Below are positions 53,873-62,936 of a DNA stretch of 64,000 nucleotides, piece by piece (positions within the stretch are counted from its first letter, which is position 1; each line of letters begins with the position of its first letter). Location: the NCBI GenBank assembly GCA_024235095.1, contig JACKNC010000003.1, positions 62,001-126,000 of the forward strand, written 5' to 3'. Position numbers and translations under genes: made by a program. The notes under the pieces were generated by a model that worked only from the letters and a program-made list of their open reading frames with translations, was not told the origin of the DNA and did not search any database. This DNA is from Gammaproteobacteria bacterium (GTDB lineage: Bacteria; Pseudomonadota; Gammaproteobacteria; Competibacterales; Competibacteraceae).

Positions 53873-55115
53873 GTGGGCTGACACAGAAGTTTTGACAGGT
53901 AGCGGTGGGTGCCCTATGGTTGAGATCAACAGGAGGAATCACCATGGCCCACAAGTATCTGGTTGATCTAACTGAAGAGGGGCGGGAAGACCTGCTGAAG
54001 GTCATTCATAAAGGCAAGGCAGCGGCGCGCAAGGTTGCCCGTGCCCATGTGTTGCTGCAGGCTGCGGAAGGGGCGACGGATGAGGCCATTGCCCAAAGCC
54101 TTCACTTGGGGATTTCGACCGTTCATCGTACCCGTCAACGGTTTGTCGACGAAGGGTTGCTGGCGGCGTTAAGCGAGCGGCCACGAGTCGGTTTGCCCCC
54201 GGCCTTGACCGGCAAACAGGCCGCCTTTCTGGTCGCCTTGGCCTGTAGTACCCCGCCCGCTGGCCGTTGTCAGTGGACTCTCCAATTGTTAGCGGACCGC
54301 TTCATGGAACTCCGGCCCATCGAAGCCATTTCCCGTGAGAGTGTGCGGCGCATCCTTAAAAAAACGACCTCAAACCCTGGCAACGTCAAGAATGGTGTAT
54401 TCCCAGTGTCAGTCCCGATTATGTTTGGCATATGGAGGATGTGTTGGACCTGTACGCCGAACCCGATGATCCTCAATACCCCCAAGTGTGCTTCGATGAA
54501 AGTCCGGTGCAATTGACCAGCGAAACCCGCTGTCCTCAACCCGCCCGCCCGGGTCAACCGGCGCGCTATGACTGTGAATACAAACGCGAAGGCACCGCCA
54601 ATTTATTTCTATTCGTACAACCCTTGCGCGGGTGGCGTCATGTTAATGTCACGAAACAGCGCACCAAACGCGATTTTGCCCAGCAAATGCAGCAACTCGT
54701 TGATGTGTACTTTCCGAAGGCGGAGCGAATCCGGTTGGTCGTGGATAACCTCAATACCCACACTCCTGCGGCCTTGTATAGTGTCTTTTCTCCAGAGGAA
54801 GCCCGCCGGATCACCCGCAAGCTCGAATTTCATTACACCCCCAAGCATGGCAGTTGGCTCAATATGGCGGAATGTGAGTTCGCTGTTCTCGCCGGCCAGT
54901 GTTTGAATCGCCGCATTGCGAACCTCGAAACTTTGCGGAAGGAAATCGCCGCTTGGCAAGGCCCACGCAACCTACGTCAGACCAAAATCCACTGGCAGTT
55001 CGGCACCGACTTGGCCCGGGTCAAACTCAAGCGCCTCTATCCTCCCTTGAAATCTTCTGAAACCCCGGTGGACCTAGAAACCTCTGAACCTGTCAAAACT
55101 TCTGTGTCAGCCCAC
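53873..55115 (+). mobile_element. Complete IS630-family insertion sequence
   Basis: 1243 bases between duplicated TA dinucleotides at 53871-53872 and 55116-55117. Including the TA, the first 30 bases (starting TAGTGGGCTGACACAGAAGT) are the exact reverse complement of the last 30. Insertion into TA with duplication is the hallmark of IS630/Tc1/mariner elements. Confidence 0.93.
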
Positions 55116-55118
55116 TAG
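53944..55118 (+). CDS. IS630-family transposase in two overlapping frames
   Basis: AGGAGG lies 8 bases before the ATG. The first frame (MAHKYLVDLTEEGREDLLKV, helix-turn-helix DEAIAQSLHLGISTVHRT) continues to RILKK at about 54367, where CTT AAA AAA ACG offers an A7 run; one step back the expected family sequence resumes (NDLKPWQRQEW, then CFDESPVQL with the first Asp, RLVVDNLNTHTPAAL with the second, PKHGSWLNMAECEFAVL with the Glu). So a -1 frameshift, programmed as in many IS630 elements or a 1-nt loss, joins them. The stop TAG is made by the target TA plus the flanking G. Confidence 0.85.
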
Positions 55119-55269
55119 GCAACGCAATCAGTTCCTCGGGAAGATCCTGCTCCTCGCGCCATGGCACTCAGTTGACTCCGAGCAGCGACAGGCCGAGCTT
55201 GCAGCCGGAGGCGTTGATTTTTAGCAAATTGAATTGTTCGACTGCGTCTTACAATTTTTTCAAGGTCGT

Positions 55270-57228
55270 TCAATCCCGCAACTCCTGGCGATCGCGGAAT
55301 TGTTCTAGTGCCTCAGGATTTGCCAGCGCCTCGGCGTTTTTGATGGGCCGCCCGTGGATGATTTCCCGCACTGCCAGTTCAACGATTTTGCCGCTCCGGG
55401 TGTGCGGAATGTCGGTGACTTGCACAATTTTTGCCGGCACATGGCGCGGCGTCGTGTTATCGCGGATTGTGCGCTTAATTCGCTCCCACAGCGCATCGTT
55501 CAGTTCCAGCCCCTCGCGCAGCTTGACGAACAGCACGATTCGCACATCGTGATCCCAATCCTGACCCACAATCAATGCTTCCATGATCTCGGGCAATTGT
55601 TCCACCTGGCGGTAAATTTCCGCCGTGCCGATGCGCACCCCGCCGGGATTCAGCGTGGCGTCGGAGCGGCCGTAAATCACTACGCCGTCATGAGCGGTCA
55701 TCTCGCAGAAATCACCATGCCGCCACACGCCCGGAAAGCGTTCAAAATAAGCCGCGCGGTACTTGACGCCATCCGGATCGTTCCAGAACCCGACCGGCAT
55801 GGCTGGGAAGGGTTGCGTACAAACCAGTTCTCCCTTAGCGCCGCGCACCGGTTGTCCCCTCTCGTCAAACACCTCAACCGCCATGCCTAATCCCCGGCAT
55901 TGGATCTCGCCGCGATAGACCGGCGCGCACGGATTGCCGAGTGCGAAGCAGGAGACGATATCGGTGCCGCCGGAAATCGAGGCGAGTTGCAGATCAGGCT
56001 TGATATGGCGATAAACGTAATCGAAGCCTTCTGGGGCCAGTGGGCTGCCGGTGGACAACATGACTCGCAGATGTTCCAGGCGATGGCTGATGCGGGGTTG
56101 CGCGTTAGCCTTGGCCAAGGCGTCAATAAACTTGGCGGAGGTTCCAAAGTGGGTCATGTCTTCGGCGTCGGCGAAGTCGAATAGAATGCGTCCATTCTTC
56201 ACGAACGGATTGCCATCGTAGAGCAGTAATGTTGCGCCGGAAGCCAGACCGGACACTAACCAATTCCACATCATCCAACCGCAGGTGGTGAAATAGAAAA
56301 GCCGGTCGCCGGACTTCAGGTCGCTATGCAGTTGATGCTCCTTGAGATGTTGCAACAACGTCCCGCCGTGGCCGTGAATCATGCATTTCGGTACGCCGGT
56401 GGTGCCGGAGGAGTAGAGAACGAACAGGGGATGGTCAAAGGGAACTCGCTGAAACGGGATTTCGCTAGCGGAATGCGGCGCCAGGAAATCAGCGTACCCG
56501 ATCCCCTGGCGGATCATGGAAACATCTGGCATGGGGTCTAAATAGGGGATGATCACGGTTGTCGTGACCGATGACAGGCGCTGAGCGATTTCGCTGGTGC
56601 GCAGCAGGCAATCGATGGCCTTACCGTTGTACCAGTAACCATCGGCGGCGATCAGCAATTTGGGTTTGATCTGCCCGAAGCGATCCAGCACTCCTTGCAC
56701 CCCAAAATCTGGTGAAGCGGATGACCAGATCGCGCCGATGGCGGTCGTAGCCAGCATCGCCGCCAGAGCTTCCGGCAAGTTGGGCTGGTAACCGGCGACC
56801 CGGTCACCAGCCTGAACGCCAGCGGCCTTCAGGGCCTGAACCAGCCGGGAAACTTCGGCATATAATGCTGCGCGGCTCATCCGTCGCTGAACCTGATCCT
56901 CACCCCAAAACACCAGCGCATCGGTTTCGTCATGTTGGCGCAGCAGGTTCTCGGCGTAATTCAGCCGCGCTTGCGGAAACCAGCGCGCGCCGGGCATCCG
57001 GTCGCTATTGATTAGCACAGTCTCGCCCGGTTCGCCGATAACGCCGCCAAACGCCCACATCAGCCGCCAGAAATCGGTGGGAGCATCCACTGACCATTGC
57101 CAGAGTGACGCATAATCATCGAGCGGGCGCCCCGCGCACTGCGCCGCTTTTTTGCGGAACGCAGTGAGGGCAGCAGCTTTGATCCATTCGGGCGAAGGAG
57201 TCCAGAGTGGTTGATCAGCGTCGGTCAT
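55270..57228 (-). CDS. Acetoacetyl-CoA synthetase
   Basis: 652 residues from the ATG at 57228. ANL-superfamily adenylation motif YSSGTTGVPKCMIHGHGG near 265, TGSPLAPEGFDYVY, ISGGTDIVSCFALGNP and the hinge region YGRSDATLNPGGVRIGTAEI, with the catalytic Lys in TRSGKIVELAVREI. Length and the N-terminal QPLWTPSPEWIKAAALTAF block fit acetoacetyl-CoA synthetase rather than acetyl-CoA synthetase. It activates acetoacetate, feeding acetyl-CoA or polyhydroxyalkanoate pools. It is monocistronic, next to the IS630 insertion. Confidence 0.88.
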   Translation of the reverse strand: MTDADQPLWTPSPEWIKAAALTAFRKKAAQCAGRPLDDYASLWQWSVDAPTDFWRLMWAFGGVIGEPGETVLINSDRMPGARWFPQARLNYAENLLRQHDETDALVFWGEDQVQRRMSRAALYAEVSRLVQALKAAGVQAGDRVAGYQPNLPEALAAMLATTAIGAIWSSASPDFGVQGVLDRFGQIKPKLLIAADGYWYNGKAIDCLLRTSEIAQRLSSVTTTVIIPYLDPMPDVSMIRQGIGYADFLAPHSASEIPFQRVPFDHPLFVLYSSGTTGVPKCMIHGHGGTLLQHLKEHQLHSDLKSGDRLFYFTTCGWMMWNWLVSGLASGATLLLYDGNPFVKNGRILFDFADAEDMTHFGTSAKFIDALAKANAQPRISHRLEHLRVMLSTGSPLAPEGFDYVYRHIKPDLQLASISGGTDIVSCFALGNPCAPVYRGEIQCRGLGMAVEVFDERGQPVRGAKGELVCTQPFPAMPVGFWNDPDGVKYRAAYFERFPGVWRHGDFCEMTAHDGVVIYGRSDATLNPGGVRIGTAEIYRQVEQLPEIMEALIVGQDWDHDVRIVLFVKLREGLELNDALWERIKRTIRDNTTPRHVPAKIVQVTDIPHTRSGKIVELAVREIIHGRPIKNAEALANPEALEQFRDRQELRD

Positions 57229-57318
57229 GATAGCGGTGCTCAAGAGGGCAAGATTATTATGGAACTTGCAATGACTTTCCATGACTCAAAACAGGGTTTG
57301 AACTTTGGAGGTCGCAAC

Positions 57319-57663
57319 ATGAAGAGACTTGCAGTGCTGGCGGCGGTATCTTGTTTTTCCCTGGCGGCGTTGGCTGACCATGGCGGTCCGCCCGCGCCCG
57401 GCCAGCCCCTGGTCATCGATGTGCGCACGCTGGGTGAATACCAGGCGGCCCATGTTCGTGAAGCGGTTAACATCCCCTATGATGAAATTGCAGGGCGCAT
57501 TGCCGCCTTCGTTCCTAATCGCGACGCGAGAATCGTCCTCTACTGTCGCAGTGGTCGCCGGTCCGGCATCGCCGAACAAACCCTGCGGAAACTCGGTTAC
57601 CAGCAGGTTGTTAATGGCGGAGGACTGGATAACATGTTGCACAACGGCTATCGAACCCATTGA
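57319..57663 (+). CDS. Secreted single-domain rhodanese
   Basis: 114 residues from the ATG at 57319. Signal peptide MKRLAVLAAVSCFSLAALAD; the mature rhodanese domain has LVIDVRTLGEYQAAHV and the active-site loop VLYCRSGRRSG with the sulfur-carrying Cys near residue 82. Periplasmic rhodaneses of this type (PspE-like) transfer sulfane sulfur. Divergent from the synthetase gene, sharing about 90 bases of promoter DNA. Confidence 0.85.
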   Translation: MKRLAVLAAVSCFSLAALADHGGPPAPGQPLVIDVRTLGEYQAAHVREAVNIPYDEIAGRIAAFVPNRDARIVLYCRSGRRSGIAEQTLRKLGYQQVVNGGGLDNMLHNGYRTH

Positions 57664-57681
57664 CTGCTAAGAGGCAATCCT

Positions 57682-57771
57682 GTGAGCAAAATTCATGTTG
57701 AACGTCAACCCGGCGCTCAGCGTTTGCATGAAATGAAGGTTGAAAGCTGGCCCATCTGGATAAAAGGGTAG
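57682..57771 (+). pseudogene. Remnant of a small cupin-domain protein
   Basis: Starting at a GTG 18 bases after the rhodanese stop, the frame reads VSKIHVERQPGAQRLHEM and VESWPIWIKG then TAG. This is the N-terminal signature of the short DUF861/cupin_3 proteins (RLxxMxVxxWPIWxK), whose barrel should follow for another 60 residues but is absent. The remaining 56 bases to 57827 show no continuation. Confidence 0.6.
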
Positions 57772-57827
57772 TTCTGGGCGTGCGCGAGCGGACTGGCGAT
57801 CAGACGCTGTAGATCGAATGTCAGGAT

Positions 57828-58448
57828 TCATGCTTGAGTCTCTTTGTAGCGGGGACAGAGAATCTCAAACTCCGTCCCATGGAGGCTGTCAGCGATCCGC
57901 AGTGGCGACATGCGCTTTTCACCGCGCCGGCCAAAGGTCAGGATGCGCGCGACCAGATCGCACGCCCGTCCGGTGGCGATCATAATTTGCTGGAGATTCT
58001 CCTGGGCGACTGGCTCATTGAGTACAGCGTCCTGGGTCATTTCCGCATAGCCGAGGATCACGCCCAGCAGTGTGTTGAAGTCGTGAGCGATGCCGGAGGC
58101 CAGCGTGCCGAGCGCTTCGAGCTTGCTGGTTTGCTCCAAATGTTGCTGCACCATGGATTCATAATGTTGATGGAGTTGATGGCGGAACGCCAAGCCATAC
58201 GCAATGAGCACTTCGATCAGCGGCGGAGTGAGCCGGCTGGCGATTTCGTCGAATGGGGTTGTGGGTGCAATTCGATTAAGTTCGGTGAGCGCAAACTGCT
58301 GAAATTCGCCAATCTCTTCCGAGGAGAGTTCCTCGTGAACCAGTCGCTTGCCCAAATCTGTTGCCCGGGCCAGAGCTTCCTCACTGCTGTTTAGCCAGTA
58401 GTCCTTGACTAACTCGATGTATTCATTGCGCAATATATCAACGTTCAT
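57828..58448 (-). CDS. RsbU_N-HisKA protein lacking most of its ATPase domain
   Basis: 206 residues from the ATG at 58448. Residues 1-75 resemble the RsbU N-terminal helical domain (LRNEYIELVKDYWLNSSEEA), then HisKA with KLEALGTLASGIAHDFNTLL carrying the phospho-His near 133. After ARILTFGRRGEK the HATPase_c domain is missing, but the protein ends with GTEFEILCPRYKE, which looks like the G2 end of such a domain. An in-frame internal deletion is likely. The product could only be phosphorylated by another kinase, or dimerise as an inactive partner. It follows the broken phosphatase gene by 16 bases. Confidence 0.72.
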   Translation of the reverse strand: MNVDILRNEYIELVKDYWLNSSEEALARATDLGKRLVHEELSSEEIGEFQQFALTELNRIAPTTPFDEIASRLTPPLIEVLIAYGLAFRHQLHQHYESMVQQHLEQTSKLEALGTLASGIAHDFNTLLGVILGYAEMTQDAVLNEPVAQENLQQIMIATGRACDLVARILTFGRRGEKRMSPLRIADSLHGTEFEILCPRYKETQA

Positions 58449-58527
58449 GGTTAGGAGGCCAGGTTCAGGCGCGATAGACCAGGAGCGCTGCGTCGTCGGT
58501 TTCGACCGCCCATTCCTGTAGTGGCTA

Positions 58528-61500
58528 TCACACTTGTTCGTCCAGTCCCTCTTCTCGCAGTGCTCGCTCCCAGAAGTCCGGATCATTGTAGCGCTCGGCG
58601 AGCGCGTCGAGATCGACGCCCGACCCTGTATGCGTGAACTCGAACCGTCCGAACAGATTGATGTGCTGCCAGGCGACGGGCGAAATAGGCCTGAGAATCT
58701 CAAGGGCCTCCACGTCGCCGGCGGCTTGCTTTTGCTCGTAGATCCGCGACAGCAACGCGGTGTTGTAGTAAATGACCGCGTTGGCGATCAGCCGCGAGCA
58801 CTCGCTCCAGATCTGTTGTTCGGATTCGGTCTTCACCCGGAACTTGCCGGAATTGACGTAGGCGATGGCGCGACGGAAACGGTGATAGGCCTCGCCACGG
58901 TTCAAGGCCTTCTGCACGCTCTGGCGCAACTTGACATCGTCGATGTAGTCAAGGGTGTAGAGGGTGCGACAGATGTTGTCGAGCTCTGCCAAGGCCTTCT
59001 TGGTCCGGTTCTGCCGGGCATAGGCGTTCAGTTTCCGCACCATAGTGGCTTGCGTCACGTCCTTTTGAGCCAGGGAGACCATGATGCGCTGGATGTTCGG
59101 CCACTCGCTGCAGATCAGCGACTCGAGCACCTGGCGCGACGGCTTGATGAGGCTGTCGGCATAGTGCTTCGAATGCCGGAATCCGACCAGGCTCTCGGTC
59201 TTCTTGCGAAGATTGCGGTAACGCGGCGCGAACAGGTAGTCGAACATACGCAGAATCCAGAAGTTGACCTGGTTCGTGCCGTGCGTGTCGGTGGAGTGGC
59301 GCTCGGGCCTGACGTCCGTGGTGGTGTTGTGCAGCAGGTCGAACACGAAGTGGCTCTCGTGCTCGTGGGTGCCGATGATCCGGGCGCTGATCGGCACGTG
59401 ATTGGCCACCAGCGTATACGAGCTCACCCCCTTCTTCAGGCCGAAATACTTGCGCGAATGCCGGGCGTTGATGGTCTCGATCTGGGTCTCGAGGCGTTGA
59501 CCGTCGCTGCTGGAGTGCAGCTCGTCGCGGATGTCGTACTGGCGGAACATCGGCAGCGCGGCGATGGCGTTGGTCAACGCGTCGTTGGCCACATGCAGGG
59601 TCTCGAGGCGCAGGTAATTGCGCGCCGCGCTCACCAGTGACGGATGACCGAGTCCCGAGACTTCGGCCATCTTCCACAGCCCCCTGTTGGTGCCCATGGC
59701 GACGATACAGGCGAGGATGTTCCGGGCATCGGACTCGTACTTGACGTAGCGGTCGAGGACATGGGTGAAGCGGTCCATGAACCCCGTTTTCTCGGCGACG
59801 AACCACAGCAAGTCGGCGATGCCGATCACCGGCAACCGGCTGTAGAAGGGACTCTCGGTCGGCTGCTCGATGCCGGGGGATCTCAGTGTCCAGCGGCGTT
59901 TCTCGCCGGCGCCGGTGATCTTGATGTGTTTGTTCCGACCGCTGTCGATGTTCTCATTGACCGATTCGAACTTGGCGTTCAACTCCTTGCGGAAGGCCGC
60001 CAGGGTCTCCTCGATCGGGGCTGTGAGCATCGGGGCGCCGACCTCGCGCAGCACCGCGTCCTTATCTTGCCAGCGGGTGTCGCTGATCAGATCGTCCTCG
60101 AAGCGGCGGAACTCGGTACTGTCCGCCACATACAGGTCGCCTGCCTCCAAGGCGTTGTGCACCAGGCGGTAGACGAGAAACTCATAGAGGTCGACCTGCA
60201 GCTGCTTCTTCTTCGGGGCATTGTCCGTCTCGACGAACAGATGCCGGCGCAAGGTCTTCGGTATGAACGCCGTGGGGAAGGTGGCCGGATCGACGCGCCG
60301 CGGTGCGCGTCCGCTGCGCAGCAGAGCCTGCAGGAAAACCACGGCCTCCATCAATGGGGCATCCTCGACCCTGCCGGCGAACTGCAGGGCGGCGAACAGG
60401 TGGCGCAGATTCCGTTTGAAGTGCGTCGACAGGGTCTTGTAGTGGGCCCATTCACTGGCGGCCTTGTCGAACTCGACGTCGCGCAGATAGGCTGAAACCT
60501 GCTCGAATCGCTCGGGCTCGAGCAGGTCGAACGCCTGTGCTCGCACTTGCTCGAAGGGGACCTCGGCCGGGATGGAGGGGTCGACGAAGAGATTCAGCAC
60601 CGCTCCGGCGGACTTCAGATGCTCGCTCGCCTCATCCAGCGACTGCCGTGCCGCCTCCTTGGCGGCCTGCTTGGCCTGTTTCTCATACTGATCGACAAGA
60701 TGGATGAACGCGTCGGTGAGATTGTCGTTGATCTGGCCAAAGCGCTGATGGGCGAAGCACAGTAGATACAGACGCGTCGTTGCCACGGCCATGCGCCGCA
60801 GCTTATAGATGGTGTAGAACGGCACCAGGGAGGCGTAGTATTTGACGCTCTCGTTGGATAGGCCCGTGGTCTGCAGGAACTCGTGCGCGAACCGGTACAA
60901 CGGCTCGAAGGCTTGGCGACGCTCGACCTCCTGGTGCAGCTCCATGTAGGCGAAGCTCTTGGCCTCGCGTTGCAGCGCGCGGATGCGGTAGATGCCTTCG
61001 TCCGCCTCCAGCAAGTCGTCCAGTTGGCGCTGTATCTCCGGAGTCAGGGCTCGCTCGAGCAGCTGCGTGAGTCGTTGGCGCTCACCGGAAACGGCCCGGC
61101 CGACCAGATCCTGCAGAAAGCTATACCCCGGTGCGACCAGGCGCTGCTGTTCCAAATACTTCAGCGCCTCACGCAGGATATAGACCGGCTGCGTCGAGAG
61201 CATGGCGACTCGCTGTGCCTTGCGCTCCAGATCCGCTCGGGCGGCGGCGTCGCACAGACGATAGGCGAACAAGCCGAGCACGATCTCCTGCTGACCGAGG
61301 CGGGTTGGCTTGGACAGGAGTTTGACGGTATCCAGGTCGCGCTCGGGGAAGTAGCGCCGCAGGATGTGCTGCAGATCGTCGAGCACCGCCGCGTGCTCGT
61401 AGACAAAGAACCGCCGCTTCGCCTTGAAGTAGCCGAGCTGAAGCACGAAATGCACGGCGGCCGAGGTGGTGTGCACGCCGTCCACGGCCTCTCGCTCCGT

Positions 61501-61614
61501 CGGGCTCAGCTCGAAATAGAGCTGCCGGTCGTCCTCGGTAAAACGCGGCAAGCCATAGAGGTCGTCGATCTCCGATGCGGTCAGGATCGACAGGCGGCGC
61601 GAATCGGCGGCCAT
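58528..61614 (-). CDS. tnpA: Tn3-family transposase TnpA
   Basis: 1028 residues, standard for the family. N-terminal DNA-binding region (LPRFTEDDRQLYFELSPTER), central domain, and the RNase H-like catalytic half with LHSSSDGQRLE (Asp), ERHSTDTHGTNQVNFW (Asp) and a Glu within the helical end (RIMVSLAQKDVTQATMVRKL to RGEAYHRFRRAIAYVNSG). The stop lies within the outer few bases of the element, just five bases from its end. The frame is intact. Divergently transcribed from tnpR. Confidence 0.95.
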   Translation of the reverse strand: MAADSRRLSILTASEIDDLYGLPRFTEDDRQLYFELSPTEREAVDGVHTTSAAVHFVLQLGYFKAKRRFFVYEHAAVLDDLQHILRRYFPERDLDTVKLLSKPTRLGQQEIVLGLFAYRLCDAAARADLERKAQRVAMLSTQPVYILREALKYLEQQRLVAPGYSFLQDLVGRAVSGERQRLTQLLERALTPEIQRQLDDLLEADEGIYRIRALQREAKSFAYMELHQEVERRQAFEPLYRFAHEFLQTTGLSNESVKYYASLVPFYTIYKLRRMAVATTRLYLLCFAHQRFGQINDNLTDAFIHLVDQYEKQAKQAAKEAARQSLDEASEHLKSAGAVLNLFVDPSIPAEVPFEQVRAQAFDLLEPERFEQVSAYLRDVEFDKAASEWAHYKTLSTHFKRNLRHLFAALQFAGRVEDAPLMEAVVFLQALLRSGRAPRRVDPATFPTAFIPKTLRRHLFVETDNAPKKKQLQVDLYEFLVYRLVHNALEAGDLYVADSTEFRRFEDDLISDTRWQDKDAVLREVGAPMLTAPIEETLAAFRKELNAKFESVNENIDSGRNKHIKITGAGEKRRWTLRSPGIEQPTESPFYSRLPVIGIADLLWFVAEKTGFMDRFTHVLDRYVKYESDARNILACIVAMGTNRGLWKMAEVSGLGHPSLVSAARNYLRLETLHVANDALTNAIAALPMFRQYDIRDELHSSSDGQRLETQIETINARHSRKYFGLKKGVSSYTLVANHVPISARIIGTHEHESHFVFDLLHNTTTDVRPERHSTDTHGTNQVNFWILRMFDYLFAPRYRNLRKKTESLVGFRHSKHYADSLIKPSRQVLESLICSEWPNIQRIMVSLAQKDVTQATMVRKLNAYARQNRTKKALAELDNICRTLYTLDYIDDVKLRQSVQKALNRGEAYHRFRRAIAYVNSGKFRVKTESEQQIWSECSRLIANAVIYYNTALLSRIYEQKQAAGDVEALEILRPISPVAWQHINLFGRFEFTHTGSGVDLDALAERYNDPDFWERALREEGLDEQV

Positions 61615-61694
61615 GGGAAGGCGAGAATCAGGGAGTGCAGAAAGTACACTTCTTGCACGGCGGCTCCATGCCGTCCGAGAGCGCGTCTTCTCCC

Positions 61695-61782
61695 GTCTGG
61701 ATCAGTGCAAAAACTGTTGCTGTAATCATCGTGCATTTATACTACAGGCACGACAGCTTTTTGCACCATCCGGGCCAGCACC
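61695..61782. promoter_or_regulatory. Probable res site between tnpA and tnpR
   Basis: The divergent intergenic DNA contains TGCAAAAACTGT near 61707 and its near-complement ACAGCTTTTTGCA near 61754, plus an inner CGTGCATTTATACTACAGGC segment with partial dyads. Arrays of such imperfect dyads between tnpA and tnpR are where Tn3 resolvases bind, recombine cointegrates and repress both genes. Confidence 0.6.
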
Positions 61783-62391
61783 TTGCCCACCACGGCACCA
61801 TCAGCAAATCGAATCGGTTACGCCCGTGTCAGCAGCCAGGGTCAGAATCTCGACTCGCAGATGGATGCGCTGCGCGAGGCCGGTTGCGAGAAGATCTTTA
61901 CCGACCGGATGACCGGATCGCGGTTAGACCGGCCCGGCTGGGAACAGATGATGGCTTACCTGCGTTCCGGCGATACCCTGGTGGTCACCGAGCTCAGCCG
62001 CATGACGCGCTCGCTGCTGGATCTGCTGGAAACGGCCAAGACACTCCAGCAACGCCGGATCGATTGGGTGTCATTGCGCGAGCGCATCGATACCGCAAGC
62101 GCCACGGGGCGCTGCTTCCTGTCGATGATGGGCGCCATCCACCAGATGGAGCGGGAACTGCGCGCCGAGCGGGCTGCAGCGGGTCGCGCCTCGGCGAGGG
62201 CCCGAGGAAAGACCGGCGGGCGACCGCGGACCGATGCGAAAAAGCTCGAGAACGCCAGAATCCTGTATGAGAACTCGGGGAAGACCGCCGCCGAGGCCTG
62301 CGCGGTTGCCGGCGTCGGACGACGGACTTTCTTCTCTTACCTGGCCAAGCACAAGAAGGCCCATGCCGGTGGGAGCGAGCGCATCGCATGA
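61783..62391 (+). CDS. tnpR: Tn3-family serine resolvase TnpR
   Basis: 202 residues with a probable TTG start. Catalytic domain: NRIGYARVSSQGQNLDSQMD holding the nucleophilic Ser near residue 18, GCEKIFTDRMTGSRLDRPGW, GDTLVVTELSRMTRSLLDLL; E helix then a C-terminal helix-turn-helix (ILYENSGKTAAEACAVAGVG and RRTFFSYLAKHK). It resolves cointegrates at res. The TGA overlaps the ATG of the next gene by four bases. Confidence 0.94.
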   Translation: MPTTAPSANRIGYARVSSQGQNLDSQMDALREAGCEKIFTDRMTGSRLDRPGWEQMMAYLRSGDTLVVTELSRMTRSLLDLLETAKTLQQRRIDWVSLRERIDTASATGRCFLSMMGAIHQMERELRAERAAAGRASARARGKTGGRPRTDAKKLENARILYENSGKTAAEACAVAGVGRRTFFSYLAKHKKAHAGGSERIA

Positions 62392-62936
62392 ACTATTCCC
62401 AGATCCTCGAAGCACTGAACAGAGCTTCCCTGTTCGAGCTCTATCGCCTGCAGCAAGCCATTCGCCGCAGTCTGGAAGATCCCGCCAGAACCAGGCAGAT
62501 CAAGAATTCGTTGAGGGTGGGGCAGGATATCGAGTACTTCGAGGCGGATGAGAACCGACTGATCGAGGCGACCATTGTCGAGCTGAAAAGGACGAAAGTC
62601 TTGGTCAAGAATCGTCACGACGGGGAACTCTGGAACATCCCCTTCTACCTCATCAACCTTGATCGCGCTGATGTCGCGATCTCGAATTCGAGCGGCAAGC
62701 TCGACCGAAACAGCCTGAAGGTTGGCGACAAAGTGGCCTTCAAGGATCGCAAGGGCAACGAGCAATTCGGCGAAGTGATCAAACTGGACCCGAAAACAGC
62801 GGGTGTGCTGGTCGGCGCGATGCGATGGAAAGTCAGTTACGGTCTCCTGTCCTCGATCATCGAAGGCGAGTTGAGAAGGGAGCCGAACTTGATCGAGAGT
62901 CAACCGATCCAAGGGGAGCTGCTGGGCAAGGAGTAG
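62388..62936 (+). CDS. Transposon passenger protein with two SH3/KOW-like repeats
   Basis: 182 residues, translationally coupled to tnpR (ATGA). After a helical start (LFELYRLQQAIRRSLEDP) there are two similar strand-rich units: about 45-93 (VGQDIEYFEADENRLIEATI, VELKRTKVLVKN, WNIPFYLI) and about 115-160 (VGDKVAFKDRKGNEQFGEVI, KLDPKTAGVLVG, WKVSYGLLSSI). The pattern of VGxxIxF, a charged turn, a GxVxxLxxxxAxVxV pair and a closing WxIPxxxI suggests tandem KOW/Tudor-type barrels that bind nucleic acid or ribosomes. I know no characterised homologue. It may be a transposition accessory or a cargo gene. Confidence 0.65.
   Translation: MNYSQILEALNRASLFELYRLQQAIRRSLEDPARTRQIKNSLRVGQDIEYFEADENRLIEATIVELKRTKVLVKNRHDGELWNIPFYLINLDRADVAISNSSGKLDRNSLKVGDKVAFKDRKGNEQFGEVIKLDPKTAGVLVGAMRWKVSYGLLSSIIEGELRREPNLIESQPIQGELLGKE

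Noticed and set aside
59644..60495. 283-residue plus-strand frame inside tnpA, with similar ones at 58534-59640 and 60883-61725
   Set aside because: Shadows caused by high GC at the third codon position of tnpA.
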